From NCBI GenBank assembly GCA_964017235.1, contig OZ024928.1, positions 2,294,001 to 2,358,000 of the forward strand: a stretch of DNA of 64,000 nt, written 5' to 3'. Below are positions 46,019-59,589 of this stretch, piece by piece. The stretch comes from Sabellastarte sp. h YS-2021 (lineage: Eukaryota > Annelida > Polychaeta > Sabellida > Sabellidae). The position numbers and the translations under genes were made by a program. The notes below the pieces were generated by a model. It saw only the letters and a program-made list of their open reading frames with translations, ran no database searches and was not told the DNA's origin. Numbering within the stretch: the stretch's first letter is position 1; each line of letters starts with the position of its first letter.

Positions 46019-48998
46019 CAACCATTGTTTTGTGGTCTTTATCTTGTGGTGTAATAACCTTATGTTACTAATTCAACTTATCCCCTCCCGCTCTCAAAAC
46101 TCCAAAACATACAGTATTTTTCCAAATATCACCCATGGGTAATTTAAAGCCCATTGGTTGGATTCACCAACTGTATCTAAACTTCTCAGATCTGAGATAT
46201 ATCTCTGACTTTGGATTGTTTGTCCCCAATTGGCCTTCAATAGGTATTTTGGATGGATTTGCCCTCATTGCCACTTTTCTGGTAGATTTACATGGTCTAT
46301 TCAATCTTAAACTCCTGTCAAAAATGACTGGGAACCTGAAAGAAATGAGTCAACTGTTCCAATGAGAAAAGGTCGGTTGCAGATCACAAATATCAACCTT
46401 ATACACTGCTCCCCACTACAATTATTTATAAAGATCACTCTTGTACCTACGTCTGACTTATTCAATCTGAAGTCAAGAGCTACAACCCATTGGACTAGGC
46501 TATGATCAGTTGTGGATTGACGTGGTACAGTCCCCTTTGTGGCTTCGTATGACATGTATGACATTATTTTGTGAGATTTGCATTTGGATAGGATGCATTT
46601 CACACACTATGGAATCCAATTTGTATCACTGACTGCGATTTTGAAATGTGTGTAAACCTCCTGTGACCTACCATGAGCTACATTAACAAGGCTCAACAAT
46701 ATTTTGATCTACAGGAGCAAGCTGAAAAGATATCAGTAGGGCTTGGAACACACAAACACAGGTATTGCACACTGCACACTAGACAAATGTCAATCTAATG
46801 CATACAGAAATGTATTGGCTCCAAGGCAGTGAACGTCACAGGCAGAACGTATAAGAACTCGTCAAACTGTTATTGATTGCTTTAAAACAATATTATAACA
46901 TTCTTATTCAGACAAAGACTTAAAAGACGAAAGTGTGAGGCATTCCCAGTCCACCCAATGCATTTTAAAAATTTCTATGAAAAGCATTTTATAAAACTGT
47001 CTGTTGCTAAATTTTGTTATGAGGAGTGACTTAAGTTATATTTTCCAGCATAATCTCAGCATGGACATTTGTCTAAAATATTAAACATCTTTTTACAAAA
47101 AAAACCCTTGGCGGGTGAATATTTCTCTTCCAAGTAGCCATGACAATGTATTTTTAATTGTGAGAGGCAGTCATACTAATTTATAGAGTACAATGATTAA
47201 TCTATTAGGTGTTGCAGCTTCTGTTGTGGCTTCTAGGGACTCTCCTGTACACTTGTCTACAAAACTGGAGTCAAAAGACCTTGTCAGAAGAGAAAATTAG
47301 TTGAAGGAGTCTTGTGATTACTGCACAAGTGGTTATGGCTTAGTATTACGGATGATCCCTATGAGATGTACAAGGTTGTGGTAAAACTGAATGATTTGGC
47401 AGGACAACTGATCACTTGGGATAATTCATGTGGTTTGTGGGGTTTTCCTGCCCTTTCGTGACATACCACTATCTCAAGTTTAAAACTGGGCCTCAAGATT
47501 AGTCACCGCAGTGCCGGTGATATTAAATAATAAATTCAGGTAAGACAAACTTCGCGGATCGGAGACATAAAGTCTTTCAGAAACCTGATCTCTGGTTACA
47601 ATAACTTTAGGATTTTGGTATGATTGATTTGATTTGAATGATTTACATGACCTTAATGTCATGTGACCATCCTCCAAAGGGCTGATTTTCCAGGAAAAGC
47701 TAGTCCAGTGGCCAGAAGGAGGTAAAATCCAGAAACAGCATCTACTAGGGGAGAGACAGTGATGGCGGTGGCTGGAGACAAGTCAGACAGAAGCTGAGTT
47801 AGGTTTAAATTTGACATTTTTGTCTGTCACTTGAGGTCTTGCTCAAGTTGCATTAAGATTAACAAAACAAATCTTACTAAATAAACATTTCACATTTTCA
47901 TCATAATTTTACAAGGTCGTGGTGTAAATATTGTGCAAAAAAACATCTTAAAGATAAATTTTAAATATGAGAAACAAAATCAAAGATGCTGAAGGGTACC
48001 ATTATAAAAAAATTCTTTGGGGTTTTTTATCAATTTTTTAACAATTATTTTTTTATCTTTTGAAAAACAATAAAATAACATTTATTTTACAATAGTAACC
48101 ATAAAAACATCAATTGATTATTTAAAGTGAAAATGTTCAAGTTTCTAATTAAAAAGCTCCATATTTAAACAATTGACCAACCCCATATCTATATTTATTC
48201 ATTGAAATAAATTAAAGAATATTTTCAGTATGAATAAAAAGTCTTAATATTTGTAGAAGTCTTCGTGAATAAGTGTTTGTGGACGAGATTTACAGGCCCC
48301 AGTATTAAGATTTCACTGTGGTTTTGGGGCTTAGATTTGAAAACCAGATTCAGACCAGCCCTAGGGTGGTGCATCCTGATATAGCTCTCACAAACATCTC
48401 ATAATAAACATGTAATAAATGCCCAAGCAATAGTTTCGAAAAATGTGGTACATAGATAATCTTCCTTTTAAACCAGCTGATCTCAGTCTAATACTCTTAC
48501 TCATGTTAACTGTACACACCAAAGGATCAATAACTCTACAGAAATTACTAAGAAAATACTTCATTAAATTTCCCACTTTTACTGTAAATAAAAAGTAAAA
48601 TCATATCATAGTTGACAAAAAATGAAGAATTAAAGCTATGCAATCTTCCATATTTGGATTAAATATATTTATGTCCTTTTTCTGAAACTAATTTTTAAAC
48701 ATATTTGGTCAAGGAAATATGGAAAACCATTTAATAACACGTATGTAACAAAGCTCTGCATATGACATACATAGAAAGATTTATAAAACATTGTGGTATT
48801 TACTTTGGATGACAGACAAATTTGGCAACTGCATAAATACACGCAAGCAAATTAAAGATTGGCTGATTACTCGTGTATTACCAATTGCACCATATATAAC
48901 TGGTTTCATACACGAGTTCCACCGTCACAACTTGGACTCACGTATCCTTGCCAGATTCTATGTTTACACTCGTGATTAGGAGCCAAATCCTGGTACTC
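46019..48998. other. Upstream intergenic region
   Basis: About 3 kb upstream of the large gene with no convincing exon. A partial MITE-like sequence (ttaagatttcactgtgg, ggggcttagatttgaaa) lies near 48280-48370. Confidence 0.4.
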
Positions 48999-48999
48999 G

Positions 49000-49232
49000 T
49001 AGATTAATTTATTTCATTTGGGGTCTGAAATTGCTTTCAACACTGTACAGGTCATATCACGACAGGTAGTTGGAAGGGCAGAGGAAACCAGTACATACAG
49101 TTGGTCAAGGTTCTGTACTGTAAACTGCCGACCAACAGCAAGCAACTACCAGCTTTCCCAGTTAAGGTCAGGAAGGGATTCGAACCATGATATCAGAGGT
49201 ATGAGGCAAGTAGTGCGCCACAGTGGTCCTCT
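49000..49232 (-). mobile_element. tRNA-derived SINE (family A)
   Basis: Head agtgcgccacagtggtcc (plus), B-box region gggattcgaaccatg, body ctgccgaccaacagcaagca. Followed at 49330-49400 by a LINE-like tail ending in (tgat)n. Confidence 0.75.
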
Positions 49233-49372
49233 TAGCACTCATAGAAGACTCTGCGATAATTTCAGCATGTTGATCAACCTTTCCAATTGAGTGTTTACAT
49301 CCCAGCTCATTTATTTTTGTCTTGTTTTGTCTTTTAGAATCCGTTGATACGGAGATTAAGCACGTGGACAAC

Positions 49373-49399
49373 TGATTGATTGATTGATTGATTGATTGT
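49373..49399. repeat. (TGAT)n microsatellite
   Basis: About six TGAT units right after cggagattaagcacgtgg, the kind of tail seen on CR1/L2 LINE ends. Confidence 0.85.
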
Positions 49400-50170
49400 C
49401 CGTCTTAATTACCTTGCAACCTATCTTCCCAGTAAAAGGACTGGTCTTTAGGTATTAAAACCTATCTTTTCATTGCACAACTAACCATTTCTGTAAAATG
49501 GAGACAACTGTACTTGTTCAATGAGTAATTAGATCTTACAAGTCTCAGCGCTAATATATCCCCAAATTTCTAAGAGTGGACATGACTTTGCGTTGTCTGT
49601 TTTCTTTTTTCATTCTTGGTCATCAGGAATAAATCATAAAACTTAACTTCTCAGCCATACAACTGAGGTTTTGATCTTTGTGCAATAAAAGTTTAATTAG
49701 TAGCTGACTTCCCATTGTTTTGACAGGATCAGTCGCAGCAGGGTCCGACTTTAAAATAGGCTAAATCTTAATAAAGATCGTGCAATGGGAACGAAAATAC
49801 TTTGTATATTCATTGGTGTGGAATCATTTAATGTGTTAATACATTGAATATTTACAATTCTATGAACAAATACATTTGTTGCTTGCAAGTTTGCAGTATT
49901 TTAAATGGACTTATATATATTAGCTTAAATTACACTTTTATTTGAAATTTTTGTAAACTTCAGGTCACCTCAATCTCTTAATTTAAAATACGCCCCTATG
50001 TTTGCTTATTCGCACATTTAAGGCAGCATAAATTGATATTACACTTAAATTGCGTTTTTAACAGTAGCCTAAACTTGAGCTTAAGTTGACCTCAAGCATT
50101 TGTTCATTGTAAACTAAATAAAACTCTGATTTCAGGTCCGTGCCAATTAATTAACTTTTTTGTACCAGAC
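49400..50170. other. Intergenic stretch
   Basis: No recognised feature. Confidence 0.4.
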
Positions 50171-50461
50171 ATGCACGCTAAGTTTCCATGTATTTATTCA
50201 AATTCCAAAGTGTATTGTAGGGCGTGTAGCACAAAACCATTATTCAGATCTCTTGCAGCCATAAAACAAGCATGCTTTGTTAACCACACAGACGCCTGGA
50301 TTCCAAGAGATTTAAGGAAGAAAAAGAACTATGGAACGAGAAGGTTGTTAGCCTTTTGTCTGAAGCTGGTTAAACATTGGGCTGATCAAATATTGAAGGA
50401 AACACATTCCAGAACATTTGAGAGCTTAAAAAAATTCAGAGGGAAGGCCTCGGTGGCCTAG
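50171..50461 (+). CDS. Unassigned open frame, perhaps a remnant of a transposase-derived zinc-finger gene
   Basis: A 96-codon frame with C-I-Y-S-N-S-K-V-Y-C-R-A-C near its start and H-T-D-A-W further on. The C-x(9)-C-x2-C plus His pattern recalls TTF/BED-like fingers of hAT-derived proteins, and it is preceded by an acceptor-like sequence (ttttttgtaccag). The match is weak. It ends where a family B SINE head begins (gtggcctagtagttagc). Confidence 0.2.
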   Translation: MHAKFPCIYSNSKVYCRACSTKPLFRSLAAIKQACFVNHTDAWIPRDLRKKKNYGTRRLLAFCLKLVKHWADQILKETHSRTFESLKKFRGKASVA

Positions 50462-50999
50462 TAGTTAGCAAGTTTTAACTCTAATTATTTTTAATTATTC
50501 TAGATGCAAACAGGTTACTATTAGGATCATCTTAAAAGTGTCAGTAAATTTTACCTAACAGAAGTAAAGAGTAAAGTTATTTTAACTACTCTTTCGTTCT
50601 AAGTGGATTATCTGTGAAATGTAAAATGTGTTATGTTAATTCTATTGACGAATCCTTTACAAGTTTACAGACTTTTCAGAGTTGTGTAAAATATTCACTG
50701 TTTCATGGCCCCAGATTAGGTGTTAATGTTTAACCAATGTCATTGTTCGGTTAATGAGTTAAATCGTTCATTTATTAGAGTTGAACTCAGTTAGAGTGTT
50801 GCATATTGGTTATTTATAATGACCATTGATGAATATGATATTTTACTTAGCTAGAGTCCAGTCACTAAGTTGTTCAGCTAAAAGTGTAGAAAATTGAATG
50901 GGTAGTATTAATTAATAATTAACCCTTATTAAAGCCAAACTTGGTAAATCATCTATTTCTATGAGACTGACATGTCTGTTTTAAATGATTTGGGATATC

Positions 51000-51140
51000 C
51001 TCACTTGCCTAGAAGTTAACAGGTTTGGCATCTGGACACACACTGTCACCTTTGTGTTGGTTAACTCCCACAAGTGACTGTCCGTATTTGACTCCGGTTA
51101 AAGAACAGGACCTAAAACGCCAACTTTGTCCTCAAACCAT
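51000..51140 (+). mobile_element. tRNA-derived SINE (family B), diverged
   Basis: ttgcctagaagttaacagg, ggttaactcccacaagtg, and gaacaggacctaaaacgcca follow the family B order. Confidence 0.6.
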
Positions 51141-53064
51141 GAAATAATTTGGTGTTGGGAGATATTGCTTTCTGATCCCTGAACAAGTTATGGACGCTAT
51201 TTTAATCTGTTTAAAACTATTACATGTAAAAACCCAAAACAGGGCATTTTTTGATGCAGTAAGGGCCACCTCTCCTCCTATTCTACTGGAACCTACCCTA
51301 CAACTGACTCTATGACTCTAGGGTTGGTTAGCAGAGTCAAGGATCAGGAACAAAAATTCCAGAAAAAAATGGGCAAAAGATATGGGTCAGTTTTACATCT
51401 CTGACAGGATGTTATGCATCCTAACCAACACTACCGACCAGACCGGCACAAATCAGGCTCCTGTACAGCAGAAGCAAGTGCCATCTACTTCAAAAGTCAT
51501 CTCGCCTCACTGACCAGACCGACCAGACTCTGATACTGACTTGAAGCTGACATGACACCGACCATGCTTATATCATACCAACTGAAGAAGAGGGCTAGCT
51601 GTTGGACCAGGATATGAACTCTGTCTCTGCTGATTTAGACCACGTGCATTCTGAAGAGCCGACGTACCAAGAGACTGTGAGAGGCATCAGGCCCTGTATG
51701 GGTTGGAACCAAATACTCAACTTTGAAAATCCATGTTCCTCAGCTGATGACAACACATTTGTAGGGCCTAAACAGCAATCCACTGGAAAGATCTCTGTGA
51801 ATTTGTCCACCGACTAGTGGCTTTACAAGAAACTGAACAGATTTAATTTGACACTAGTTGAAAGTCATCTGAAACCGTTCGACTACAATGTGATTAGTTC
51901 ATCAAAACCCCAAGGTCACAGAGCATGTGGTATGGTTTACACATCAACAAAGAACCGACCGGCAGCTCAGTGTCCTACTGGTACAATGAATCTGCTCATC
52001 TTAATAGTGCCTACAGACAACTTGCCAGGCATGTCGTCCACACCACCGGCATCCAGACCCATCTCTCAAGAAACCCTAAGGAAGGGAGAGAATGCGGCAA
52101 AAAAATCAAGTTAAATTTGCAACCGAACTGCAGGGTTTATCAGGTGCCTTACTCGGGTTCAGGGCGTTATGCAGAAACATTTGAAGGTCATGTAAGGAGA
52201 CCAGAAGAAAGACAAGTCCTCAGCAAGTGCAGCAAAGCCAGAGATGAGTTACAGTATCTCATGGACGTTAACCAGAGCATCAGTCAAGTAATGGCTAAAA
52301 CTATGCAACACGTCAGATTTTGTCTTTATTTCCACAGCAAACATAGCACTGGCTAGAAGGGACTCTTTTCTCAGCCATCTCAGATCTGGTATAAAACAGA
52401 ACACGTTGGCTACACTGTGTACTTTAAAAAGCTGAGCATCAACTAGCCTAGTTTGGAAACACAGGTTACTCTGGCTCCTCATCTCACAAGAAGGGGGCGT
52501 TATCACCCTTATGAGTGAAGCAGGGAGCCATCTCACAACAGCAAAAGGTCCGGCTCCAGTTTAGTTTTGTTCAATCTGTCCAAGTTGTTGCTCAGAATCA
52601 ACTTGTAGGGGGTAGATTGCACCACATTCGGGAAACATGGGCTGCCCTTGGGCCAGTCCCAAGGTCATAATAATCCTCAAAGAAGGCTACACTCTCCCCT
52701 TCCAGATCCAACCACCAATGGCAAGGTTACCGGCCATCATGGCTATGTACAGCCTCTCAGGAACAGCTACCTGACCAAAGCATCATATGCATTTATGCTA
52801 AAAACAAGCAGTAGAATTGGACAAAATCCAAAAATCTCTAGACTTCTTTAACCGACTTTTCTTGGTTCCCAAAATGAAACAACCAGTGGATACCCATCTT
52901 GGACCTCAGTACACTAAATAAATTTGTAAAAACAGAGAAATTCAAATGGAAACACCAGAAAGTATCAGGACCTCCCTTTAGACAGGGGAATGGGTAACGT
53001 CCATAGACTTCAAGGATGCCTATTTCCACATCCCAAGGTCAAACCTACCAGTTCAAACCACCCC

Positions 53065-55092
53065 TGCTAGTGTTCTTTATGACCAATGTACAAATGACCT
53101 AAATGATCTGCTTGACAAAGGTGTCTCACACTTTATGGCACAAGGATAAATAACCACAAAATCGAGCAAGACTGCACAAGCGGATTTCCCACTGTAATTC
53201 ATTAGTAAACAAGGATAAATCCAATTACTTCAGAAATCTTGTCAGTGAAAATGCTCAGGATTCAAAGAAATTGTGGCAGGTCTTACGTTCTGCATTACAT
53301 TCCGATCCTGAAAGTGTACTTCCTTCTCATGAGCCCCAGAAATGTCTTGCTAACCCTTTTCTGACCTTTTTCTCAGACAAAATAACCAAGATTAGGGATT
53401 CATTTTCCAGCACTGACTCTTTCAGACCCTCTTTCAGATCCTCTGGACATACCTAAATTTGACTTCTTTAAAACAGTTTCTGATAAAGAAATTAATAAGG
53501 CAATAATCAAATCGCCAACAAAGTCTTGTTTTTTGGATCCATGGCCTACCTATTTGGTTAAGGAGTGTTTAGACATTCCTCTGACCTCAATCACCAAACT
53601 TGTTAATTGTTCCCTGTCTTAAGGTGTTGTTCCTGCTGATGTAAAAAAAACTGTTGTTACCCCACTGATTAAAAAAGCCTCACTATCACCTGACGATCTC
53701 AAGAACTACTGTATCAGGCTTGTGCTTTATCTTGAAACTTGTTCAGCAAGTGGTTGCCTCCCAATTAAATGATTATGTCTGCTCAAATGGACTTGAGAAT
53801 GTCAAACAGTCAGCTTATAAGTTAGGTCATTCGACCAAAACTGCACTGCTGTCAATTAATAATGATGTCCATTTTGGTCTGCCCAGAGGTGAGGCCACTA
53901 CTGTTGTTTTGCTTGACCAATCGACAGCGTTTGATACAATCTAGTTCTTGATTTGGTGTTTGTGGTGTACTTTTGGATTGGTTCAAGTCCTACCTTTCTG
54001 ATTATTCGCAGTGTGTTAAGATTGGCTCTATCCTGACAGATGCAAAGACGCTGTTATTTGGTGTGCCTCAGTGCTCTGTCCTAGGTTCAATACTCTTTTC
54101 TTTGTGTACTACTCCCCTCAGCAAAGTCATCCAAAATCATCCCGGCATAGGTTTCCACTTTCAAGCAGATGATATGCAGCTATATGTCCATGTCACACAT
54201 AAACATGTGGCTCATTCCTTTGACAAATTAAAAAGTTGCTTGGATGAAAAATTACAATGTGAAAAATTGAACAAATCTTTTCCAGTTAATATTCTTTGTG
54301 CCTTACTCTCTCCTGTAGGGGCGGTCAAGAACCTTGGTGTATGGCTTAATAATGATTTTTCCTTTTTGAGGCATGTCCAGAATATCTATAAGTCCTGTTT
54401 TGCTCAAATCAGGGATCTTAAGCATCTCAGAGGTTATCTGACATGTCATGCGGCTCTTATGGCTGCGAATGCTTTGGTTGGGAGTAAACTTGACTGCTGT
54501 AATTCCTTGTTTAGGAGTCTCTTGGCTCTTGATCTTCATAAGCTGTAATGTGTTCAAATTAGTCTGTCTAGAATTGTTACCAACACCACTAAATATTCAC
54601 ACATCACTCCTGTCAGGAAGACTTTCCATTGGTTGCCTATTGAACACCATTCCATATTCAAGACTGCCTTGCTGGTGTAAAAGTTCCAACATAGTGGCTA
54701 TCCAAAATATTTTGCGCCTTTCCTTAAACACTATAAATTGTGACTATAACACATATAAAAGCCAAGCTGATGGTGTATTCCTTGAGGTCTCACACTTTGT
54801 CCCTTCAGTATACAAGTCCTCTAAGCATTTTGGCCTCACCTTTGCTTATGATTCTCCAAAGATTTGGAATGATATGCCACTTCTCTCCACTCATTCAGAA
54901 AAAAGCTCAAAACCTGTCTCTTTGAACAAGCATATCCACCCTAATTTCTCCTTTTCCCAGTTTCTCTCCATGGCGCCGACCCTTGCTATGTCCCAGGCTA
55001 ATGATTACAGTTTTCTGCTTTTTTGGTATGGTATGTCTAGAGTCTGTCTTTAGATAGAGATTTGGCACTATAAAAATACTATTAGAATTACC
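53065..55092 (+). mobile_element. CR1/L2-type LINE inserted in the DIRS reverse transcriptase
   Basis: Frames give K-N-Y-C-I-R-L-V (degraded), V-V-L-L-D-Q-S-T-A-F-D-T-I (motif A), F-G-V-P-Q-C-S-V-L-G-S-I-L-F (motif B-like), F-Q-A-D-D-M-Q-L-Y (motif C), and a CNSL/W-N-D-M-P-L C-terminal block. It ends in actattagaatta at 55092, where DIRS RT resumes (F-G-L-S-T-A-P). Confidence 0.78.
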
Positions 55093-56303
55093 CTTTGGTC
55101 TGTCCACAGCCCCCATAGAATTCATGGTCGTGGTGAAGGAGATCAAACTGATGGCTACGCACAGTAGTATAAAAATCCACCAGTACCTCGATGGCTGATT
55201 GGTCAGAGCTAAATCCCACCAAGCCTGTCTCCAGCACACTCAGACCCTAGTTGCCTTGTGTCAGGAGCTGGACTGGATAATGTACACAAATCAGAACTAG
55301 AAACCAAACAGGTCTTTGACTATGTCAACTACCAGCTTGACCTGACAGAGGGTAGGGTCCAACCAACCCTATTAGTGCTGGCAGACCTTAGAATTAACGG
55401 TCCAGAAACTACTCTCCAGACCAGTTTGTCTCATGCTCTGTCAATTTTTACAGACTCATCAAAAGAAGGATGTGGTGCTCACTTAGGGGAGCACACTGCA
55501 AGAGGGACCTGGTCCCAACGAGAAAGCAAACTGCATATAAGTACCTGGAAATAATAGTGGTCTTTTTGGCCATAAAAGAGTTCCAAGACCTCTGTTCGGG
55601 CTAAATAGTGCTCATAGCAACAGACAACATCACAATAGCTGGAAGGAAGGGGACATGAGCTCGGGCCCACTGTGAGCCCTATTTTAGAGTATTCCAGGAT
55701 GTTCCAGGAAACAGGTGACTTTCAAGGCCCAACAAATCACAGGCTGGCTAAATGTGGTAGCAGACAAGCTATCCAGGTTTGGTCAGACCATCCAAACAGA
55801 GTGGTCTCTCATCCCAGATGTCTTCCAGTTAATATACACCAGGTGGCACCAACCTCTTACAGACCTATTTGAGGTTCAATCTGGTTGCAAAATTAAGAGA
55901 CTGCCCATGCAGGAGGACCAGGCTGATTCCTCCAGGGTGGCTCAACATGCCCTGGTTCGTTCTGGGATCTAGTGACCATCTTAAGCCAGATTCCACTGTG
56001 CCTGCACAACCTGTTAACTCTGCACTTCAATCAAATTCCTTTCAAAAATCTGTTAAACCTAAATCTGCATGTTTGGCTGCTAGAGCCTGAGCTATCAAGG
56101 AGCAAGGCTTCTCTGAGGCAGTGGCAGCACGAATTGAGGCTCTTCCAAAAGGCTGGACCAGATCAGTCTATGAGGAAAAGTGGGCCGTTTTACAAAGTGG
56201 TGCCACAGTGATCCGGTGAACTTTAGGGCACCACATATCCAATCTATAGCCGACTTGCTTGTGCATCTTTTCCAGGACAGGAAGTTACAGCCAAGTATTA
56301 ATG

Positions 56304-56482
56304 ATGGCTACAGAGAGGTCCACGGTGGCCTAGTGGTTAGCAATTTTGGCATTTAACCACAGGCTATCACCTCAGTGTGGATTCGCCTCCCACAAGTGAG
56401 AAATGCTGTGGGCCTGTCCCAATATGACACTGGCTGTTGAACGGCACATAAAACCCAAACTTCGAACTTTAATGGCAACAGA
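56304..56482 (+). mobile_element. tRNA-derived SINE (family B) inserted in the DIRS recombinase region
   Basis: SINE 56315-56471 with cacggtggcctagtggttag and gattcgcctcccacaagtg, flanked by atggctacaga (56304-56314) and atggcaacaga (56472-56482), a target duplication with one mismatch. Confidence 0.82.
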
Positions 56483-56818
56483 TCGGTCACAGCAGACAAA
56501 CTGGAAAATTCGCCCATTTATGTCAGCAAAGATGAGAATCTCACTCATCCCTTGGAGAGTTTCTAAACAGACAGACCTAAAGGTGGGAGGGGTATTCCCT
56601 CTTGGAACCTTTCTCGGGTACTTCACAAACTTACAGAGGCTCCATTTGAAGCCCTTAAAGATGCCCTGTTGAAGCATTTAACCTTCAAGAATGTCTTCTT
56701 CTTGGCTTTGGGTTCTGGCAAATGCAGGTGTGAGATCCATACTTGGCTCAACAAAAACATTAGACACCAGAAATACTAGTTCAAATTGTCTCTCTACCCC
56801 ACACCCAGCTTTCTTATG

Positions 56819-58487
56819 AAGATTCAGCTGGCATTTATCTTGGATCAGTCGCATTATGATCATCAAAACCCTTATTATATCTCAAATTACACACTTACTG
56901 AGTACAATATATATTCCAAACTCCTTGTTAAAAAATTAGATAGGCTAATGTATGCATTTCATTTGAACTACAAACCAGAAACTATATATGTTTCAATTAG
57001 TGAAGGAGGCCTAAAATTATTAATATTTTTTCATTCCACATAGCACAACAGTCGATGTGGATTAAAAGATTAGGATCTAATAACTCTTTTAAATGGGGTC
57101 ATTTATTCCAAGCAGTGTGTGGAATTACAAAAGATGTACAAGATAATAAATTATCAGAAAAATTACTTATTAAAATATGAGGAAACAAAATTTTACAGTC
57201 AAGTTGATTCCAAATTAAATCTAGAGCACCTAGTTCTGCCCAAGAAATCCTAAACAAATACATCTGTTTGAATAAGTATGTAAGAATTGATAACTCCCCT
57301 ATTTTACAAGAATTTGGGGGTAAAGCACAAGAATATAAAATCTTAAAAAATTCACAATTTACTATGTAATAATAATTAGCTTGGATCAAGTAATAAATTA
57401 AATTAAAATTGCAGTGGAATATAAACATTTTAAAATTAAATTCCATGATTGATGCAATTCCAGATGAATGGAAGAAGGAAATTAATGAGAATAAATATAC
57501 CTTTCAAGAATTCTCCTTCATTAAGTATTATTGTAAATAAAATGCCAAAATCATTATTAAACATACAAAGTAGGACTATTTAATGGGAGATGATCAATTT
57601 TTTACACTAAGCCATCAACAGTGATTCCAACTGGGAGAGACTTATTTCCATTCCTAGAAACCCAAGATTGGAAATCTATATTTAGTTTAGCTTTTAAAAT
57701 TACTACTAAGGAGCCTTATCTGCAATGATTTCAATATAAGATTATTAATAACACTCTTAATTGCAATTATAAATTAACAAAGTGGAAAATACTATAAGAT
57801 AATAAATGCGATTTTTGATATACAAGTAGATACACTTGAACATCACCTCTATCATTGTTGTGTGTCCTTGGAGTTTTGGAATAAGATCAGCAAATGGCTA
57901 AAGGACTTAGCAAATGTTAGTGTATCATTTACCATGTGTGAAATCATCTTTGGTATTACTAGCTCTTTTCATGATGGAGATAGAATCGATTATATAATAA
58001 CCTACCTGACCCTTCCCGGTAAATGATGCTTATTTAAATAGACAGAAAGCATGTAAAAAGATTTTATTTTCAGAATTTGTTAAATTGCTTAATGGTAAGG
58101 TACTCTGCTTATCGATGTCAGCTAATCTTAAATATGCTAAATGATAATTTGAAGGACTTTACAAGCTTGTATGGCCTTCTGCATACTCAGTGATTCATTT
58201 AACAAAAGAACGTTAAAGCTTTGATACCACTGCTGATGTTACTTAAATATATCTCATTCATTACAATGTTTATAAAAAACTTAGTGTCTGATAAAATATT
58301 GTCTGATATACTTAGTTACTAACCTAACAAAACATAACTAACCCCTTTGATATTTCTGGCAGCATTTGTGTAAAAACAACTTTATGGTTATTTCGTACAA
58401 GAGCAGCTTAGTGTTGTATAATAGTGTTGTAAAAAATGTTTGTGAAAATAGAGACAAATAAAGTATGAACAAAAAGATTCAGCTGGC
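56819..58487 (+). mobile_element. L1/Tx1-type LINE inserted in the DIRS recombinase region, 14-bp target duplication
   Basis: aagattcagctggc is present at 56819-56832 and exactly at 58474-58487. Between them a 5'-truncated LINE gives G-G-L-K-L-L, F-Q-Y-K-I-I-N and zinc-knuckle-like remains, ending in an A-rich tail. The recombinase frame resumes directly after the second copy. Confidence 0.82.
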
Positions 58488-58745
58488 CAAAGAGTTTCCA
58501 TAGGGTATGGCTGCAGTAGTTATTCCTAGCCTGACCTCAACTCTGGATAATCACTCAAAGATGATAGATCCCTATGTCCAGTTAGAGCCCTGCGCTACTA
58601 TTAGGATGGGACTTCAGACCTCAGGCAGAACAAGGAGCTTGTCTTAATCTCCTTCAAGAAAGGCTTTGACAAAGATATCTCCCCTGCCACTAATTCCTCA
58701 TGGATCAAGAACACTGTGATGCTATGCTATGAACTCTCTGATTAG

Positions 58746-59480
58746 GATTTTCTGCGTAATTCATAATATCATAAACTAGTCTTGTAACATCACCAATATT
58801 GCAACCCGGAAGGAATCCACTTTGGGATATGGATATAATGCAATCAAGAATGCATTTTAGTCAGTAAGCAATAACAGTGGATAATAATTTGTATAAACAC
58901 ACAAGAAGGAGTAGGGCTCCAAGTTTTTAGAAATCATTGAGTTTTTTTTTCCTTTAGGAATACCGGTTATTAACGAAATCGATTTGCTTAGATTTGATGC
59001 AAATTTTATTGTTTTGCCCCTTGTCTTGTACATTATTGATTCCAAAAGAATGTCTTCAACTATAGAGAATGTTACTTCTGTGTCCAAAACAGTTTTTAAA
59101 AAATCTTGACCAAAACAGGAAAAATGTATCCATATTTATCATCTTGTATTATTTTTAACAACTACCACACAGTCAGAATTATTAAGTAAGGTACAGTTAA
59201 ATTTCCACAATCCCATGCCAAGGATAAAATTGCTAGTTTGTATTCATTTTCATTCATTTTTGCCATATAATGAACAGCTTGTTTTATTGGATTGCCATGT
59301 GAATCTTGGTACACCTTTAAGTTGCAAAAATATATGTTCCAATTAGTGTTTGACGTACATTTGGGTTGTCAATGTTGATATACTTGGAACATCATCCATG
59401 GTATTTTCCTCAATTAATGTAAATATTTCTCGAAACAAAATTAGGAGTGTCTGTATTTGTGGCATAAATGCTGATCACAT
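58746..59480 (-). mobile_element. L1/Tx1-type LINE fragment (finger and RT0-2 region)
   Basis: On minus, frames give G-C-N-I-G-D-V-T-R-L-V-Y-D-I-M-N-Y (RT motif 2 region) and, upstream, L-W-K-F-N-C-T-L-L-N-N-S, the W-K-x-N linker typical of L1-group ORF2. Truncated at both ends. Confidence 0.65.
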
Positions 59481-59589
59481 ACTCATAGAGATCTATCCTA
59501 TATTTTAGTCCACACAAATCATGTAACAATGATCATATCTGCTTTGAACCAGTGTTGGCAAATAAAGGGTTAATATGAGTACTGACAGG

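Larger units (their letters stand above)
51400..58745 (+). mobile_element. DIRS-type retrotransposon, decayed, carrying three younger insertions
   Basis: Plus-strand order is gag-like (51600-52550; S-Q-E-T-L-R-K and Q-Y-L-M-D-V-N-Q-S-I motifs), RT start (52850-53065; W-V-T-S-I-D-F-K-D-A-Y-F-H-I-P), RT end and RNase H (55090-55970; F-G-L-S-T-A-P, F-T-D-S-S-K-E-G-C-G-A-H, D-K-L-S-R), and a tyrosine-recombinase region (56000-56830 and 58474-58740; F-L-L-A-L-G-S-G-K-C-R, A-T-I-R). Without the three insertions the pieces read in the canonical DIRS order. Many stops show it is dead. Terminal repeats were not located. Confidence 0.72.

Noticed and set aside
46307-46603. 98-codon minus-strand frame upstream of the promoter
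   Set aside because: No domain, repeat match or splice support; likely chance.
49373-49399. CRISPR-like or regulatory repeat (TGAT)n
   Set aside because: Simple microsatellite tail of a LINE-type sequence in an animal genome; no spacers.
54448-55053. 201-codon plus-strand frame in the 53-55 kb LINE
   Set aside because: It is a patchwork of frames from a decayed CR1/L2-type ORF2, with stops between the conserved blocks; not an intact gene.
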